Assembly (NCBI RefSeq): GCF_003148685.1
Contig: NZ_QGGR01000006.1
Coordinates: 62,001 to 126,000 of the forward strand
DNA: 64,000 nucleotides
Reading direction: 5' to 3'
From: Actinoplanes xinjiangensis
GTDB taxonomy: Bacteria; Actinomycetota; Actinomycetes; Mycobacteriales; Micromonosporaceae
In this document: positions 61,452-64,000 of the stretch, one piece after another
Layout: each line of letters opens with the position of its first letter
Numbering within the stretch: the stretch's first letter is position 1
The notes under the pieces: generated by a model
What the model was told of the DNA's origin: nothing
Database searches by the model: none
Seen by the model: the letters and a program-made list of their open reading frames with translations, nothing else
Translations under genes and position numbers: made by a program

Positions 61452-64000
61452 TCACTCCAGCAGGGCGTTCACCACCTCCGAAAGGGTCAGCGCGTCAGCC
61501 TCCCGGTAGATGGCGGCGCGTTCGGCCGTACCCAGTTCCGATCGTGCGGCCGCCTCGGCCGACTCCTTGTCGGCTACCTCGTCGGGGGTGAAGCCGGGTG
61601 CGCCGAGCGCGGCGCGTTCCCGTTCGGCGAGGGCCAGCAGGCGCAGGCCGCCGGCCGCGTCCCCGGCGATGATGTCCAACTGTGCGAGACCCTCGACGGC
61701 GTCGAGTTGACCCTCCGTGATGCCCAGGTCGGTGTAGATGGTGAGCGCGGCGAGCATCGCCTCCCGGGCCGTGGCGTGCCGCCCGCGCCGCCGGTCGGTG
61801 GTCGACAGGTTCGACAGCGCGGCCGCCTCCCCGCGCCGGTCGCCGAGCGCGCGGAAACCGCCGAGCGCCCGCGTGAACAGCGGCTCGGCCTCGTCGAGGC
61901 GGCCCATGCAGCGCAGCGTCCCGCCGGTGTTGTTGGACGCGGCGGCGATCATCCGCTGGTCGCCGGTCTCCTCGGCGGCCCGGATCGCCGCCTGCCCGAA
62001 CTCCAGGGACGCCGGATAGTGCGCCTGCGCCTGCGCGGTGATCAGCAGGTTGTTGAGAGCGGCCAGCACCCCCACCCGGTCGTCGGCCGCACGGAACGTG
62101 GCCAGACACTGCTCACCGAGCGTGCGCGCCTGCGCGAGGTCACCGGAGTTGCGGGCCAGCGCGGCGGCCGCCCGCAGCGCCCGGCCACGGAGCGACGGTG
62201 CCGCCGACGGCGCGGCGTCCAGCGCGCGGCCGAGCCACTCCCGGCCCTCGATCATGCGCCCGGCGATCCACCAATACCACCACATTCCGGATGCGACGGT
62301 CAGGCCGCGTTCCGGGTCCCCGTCCCGCAGCGACCAGTCGATCACCGCCACGATCGTGTCGTGATCAGCGGCGATGCCGCTCAGCCAGGCGGTGTGCCGC
62401 GGCCCGTCCGACGGCGGCGGCACCGCGAGGCGACTCTCCCACAGATCGACGAGCCTCTGGTACGCGTGAACGCGCTCGTCACCGGTGAGACGTTCCCGCG
62501 CGTACGCCCGGATGGTCTCGATGAGCCGGTAGCGCCCGTCGCGCCACTCGACCATCGAACGGTCGACGAGCTGGGTCAGCGGGTCGAGGGGATCCTCGCC
62601 GTAGACGGCCTCGGCGGCGGCCGGGTCGAAGCCGCCGGCGAATACCCCGAGCAGGCGTAACAGGTCCTGCTGGGTGGGGTCGAGCAGGTCGTACCCCCAG
62701 TCGATCGCCGCCCGCATGGTCTGGTGCCGCGCCACCGGCGACCGGCCGGTCAGCAGGTCGAGCCGCCGGTCCAGCCGCGACATGATCTCGGCGAGCGGCA
62801 GCGCCCGCAGCCGGGCCGCGGCCAGCTCGATCGCCAGCGGCAGGCCGTCCAGCCGCCGGACCAGCTCCGCGGCGACCGCCTGCTCGGCCGGTGTGAGCCC
62901 GGCACCACCACGCGCGGCCGCGACCCGATCGGCGAGCAGCCGCACCGCATCCGCCTGCGGATCGGTCACCCCGGGTGACGGTGTGGTCAGGCCGCCCAGG
63001 GGGAAGACGACCTCGCCCGGCAGCCCGAGCTGCTCGCGGCTGGTCGCCACCATCCGAAGGCCGGGGCAGGCCGCAAGCAGGATGTGCGCCAGTTCGGCCG
63101 CTTCCACCCGGAGGTGCTCGCAGTTGTCCAGGATCATCAGCACACGCCCGCCCGCCGGCCGGGTCTCCGCCGCGGCCGTCCCCGTCGTGACGGTCGCCGT
63201 CACGGGACCCAACATCCGGCCGCTGATCTGGGCGATCACCGTGTCCAGGATGGAGATGCCGGGTTCCTCGCGGATTCCGGCGGCCGCGGCGACCCGGACC
63301 GCGAGCGGCCCGTCACGGTGCTCGGCGAGTTCGACGACGTGCACCGCGTCGTACTCGACCGCGACCTCCCGGGCCACCTCCAGACTGATCCGGGTCTTCC
63401 CGGCACCACCCGGCCCGACCACGGTCAGTAACCGCGCCTCCCCGAGGAGGCCGAGGAGCCGGTCGATCTCCGCGCGGCGCCCGATGAACCGGTTACGCTG
63501 CGCCGGCAGACCCGGCGCGGGCCGGTCCAGCGTCGGATCCTGGCGCCGCACGGCCGCCGCGAGCGCCTCCAGCTCGCCACCCGGCCGGGCACCGAGATCG
63601 TCGAGAGCCTGCACGGTACGCCCGAACGCGCCCAGCGCCTCCCCGGCACGACCCGACCGGTACAGGGCCAGCATGAGCAGCCGGGCCAGGCTCTCATCGG
63701 TGGGTTGCGCGGCGGCCCACCCGGCCAGCTCGGTGGCCGCCTCGACGTGCCGCCCCTGGTCGAGGGCCTGTCGAGCCCACCGCAGCCGGGCGGTCAGCCG
63801 TCTCTCGTTCAGCCGGGCCGCGTCCGCCGCCACGGACGGTCCCGCGGCCACTGCCGCATAGGCGTCCCCACGCCACAGCCCCAGATCGCCGTCGTCCTCG
63901 AATTCGGCGGCGTCGAAGCCGGCCCCGTCCAGATCGAGCCGATAGCCGCCCGGCGCCGTCCGGATCCGATCACCGACCACCTTGCGCAGCGCCGACACGT
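61452..64000 (-). CDS. AfsR/SARP-like regulator with NB-ARC and TPR domains (start beyond window)
   Basis: At least 849 residues are visible; the frame continues past the right edge. Order: the end of a winged-helix DNA-binding domain (KVVGDRIRTAPGGYRLDL), a bacterial transcriptional-activator (BTAD) domain (residues about 30-155), a P-loop ATPase with VVGPGGAGKT (Walker A) and VLMILDNCEHL (Walker B), and C-terminal tetratricopeptide repeats (for example RLDEAEPLFTRALGGFRALG). Such proteins activate secondary-metabolite or developmental genes under nucleotide control. Its target is not visible here. Confidence 0.88.
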   Translation of the reverse strand, partial: VSALRKVVGDRIRTAPGGYRLDLDGAGFDAAEFEDDGDLGLWRGDAYAAVAAGPSVAADAARLNERRLTARLRWARQALDQGRHVEAATELAGWAAAQPTDESLARLLMLALYRSGRAGEALGAFGRTVQALDDLGARPGGELEALAAAVRRQDPTLDRPAPGLPAQRNRFIGRRAEIDRLLGLLGEARLLTVVGPGGAGKTRISLEVAREVAVEYDAVHVVELAEHRDGPLAVRVAAAAGIREEPGISILDTVIAQISGRMLGPVTATVTTGTAAAETRPAGGRVLMILDNCEHLRVEAAELAHILLAACPGLRMVATSREQLGLPGEVVFPLGGLTTPSPGVTDPQADAVRLLADRVAAARGGAGLTPAEQAVAAELVRRLDGLPLAIELAAARLRALPLAEIMSRLDRRLDLLTGRSPVARHQTMRAAIDWGYDLLDPTQQDLLRLLGVFAGGFDPAAAEAVYGEDPLDPLTQLVDRSMVEWRDGRYRLIETIRAYARERLTGDERVHAYQRLVDLWESRLAVPPPSDGPRHTAWLSGIAADHDTIVAVIDWSLRDGDPERGLTVASGMWWYWWIAGRMIEGREWLGRALDAAPSAAPSLRGRALRAAAALARNSGDLAQARTLGEQCLATFRAADDRVGVLAALNNLLITAQAQAHYPASLEFGQAAIRAAEETGDQRMIAAASNNTGGTLRCMGRLDEAEPLFTRALGGFRALGDRRGEAAALSNLSTTDRRRGRHATAREAMLAALTIYTDLGITEGQLDAVEGLAQLDIIAGDAAGGLRLLALAERERAALGAPGFTPDEVADKESAEAAARSELGTAERAAIYREADALTLSEVVNALLE

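Overview
This 64-kb window is high-GC DNA with strong G/C bias at third codon positions, many GTG starts, frequent 4-nt ATGA/GTGA gene overlaps and several apparently leaderless starts. The gene families (Tat-exported lyases, DUF3558 lipoprotein, DUF397-era XRE regulators, NarL-type two-component systems, AfsR-like regulator, standalone ctaD) point to a filamentous actinobacterium. Four promoter-like sites of flagellar-sigma (FliA/SigD) type suggest a zoospore-forming member of the Micromonosporaceae such as Actinoplanes; that genus assignment is inference.

Layout. 1-354: 3' part of an ECF sigma factor gene. 439-6147 (-): sugar ABC importer operon ending in a PL26-type exo-rhamnogalacturonan lyase, with a LacI-type operator in its leader. 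6400-8920 (-): secreted PAF-acetylhydrolase-like enzyme, a trypsin-like protease and a coupled small protein. 9068-13248 (-): cytochrome c oxidase subunit I and a GGDEF-EAL protein. 13382-23721 (+): LacI regulator, two near-identical palindromic operators, GH-A hydrolase, GH36 alpha-galactosidase, a second ABC importer and a lectin-bearing hydrolase. Together with the first operon this looks like a locus for pectin/galactan-like plant polysaccharides. 23989-33841: mixed genes including 2,2-dialkylglycine decarboxylase, an MFS exporter with twin operators, a DUF402 protein, a leucine-rich-repeat protein, a B12-type radical SAM enzyme flanked by two paralogous small membrane proteins, and DUF2306. 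33975-39675: two NarL-type two-component systems around a lysyl-oxidase-like secreted protein. 39736-50545: amidase, DUF6010, subtilisin-like protease, XRE regulator with partner, EAL-DICT protein, M15 peptidase and a class A penicillin-binding protein. 50595-53462: Vps62-like protein, STAS protein and a BrnT-like toxin-antitoxin pair. 54017-64000: DinB-like enzyme, a response-regulator remnant, methyltransferase, polysaccharide deacetylase, bacterioferritin/Bfd iron module, DUF3311-symporter pair, secreted proteins and a truncated AfsR-like regulator.

Two signals cut across this layout. First, a 53-bp hairpin repeat occurs 12 times at three intergenic sites (1, 3 and 8 copies), always in the same orientation. 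Where tandem, it keeps an exact 63-bp pitch although the 10-bp spacers differ. Second, four sites of the form (C/T)TCA-N15/16-GCCGAT precede both c-di-GMP-type genes and both small-membrane-protein paralogs; three of them sit 9-10 nt before a GTG start, which fits leaderless mRNAs. These two are the best candidates for undescribed biology here.
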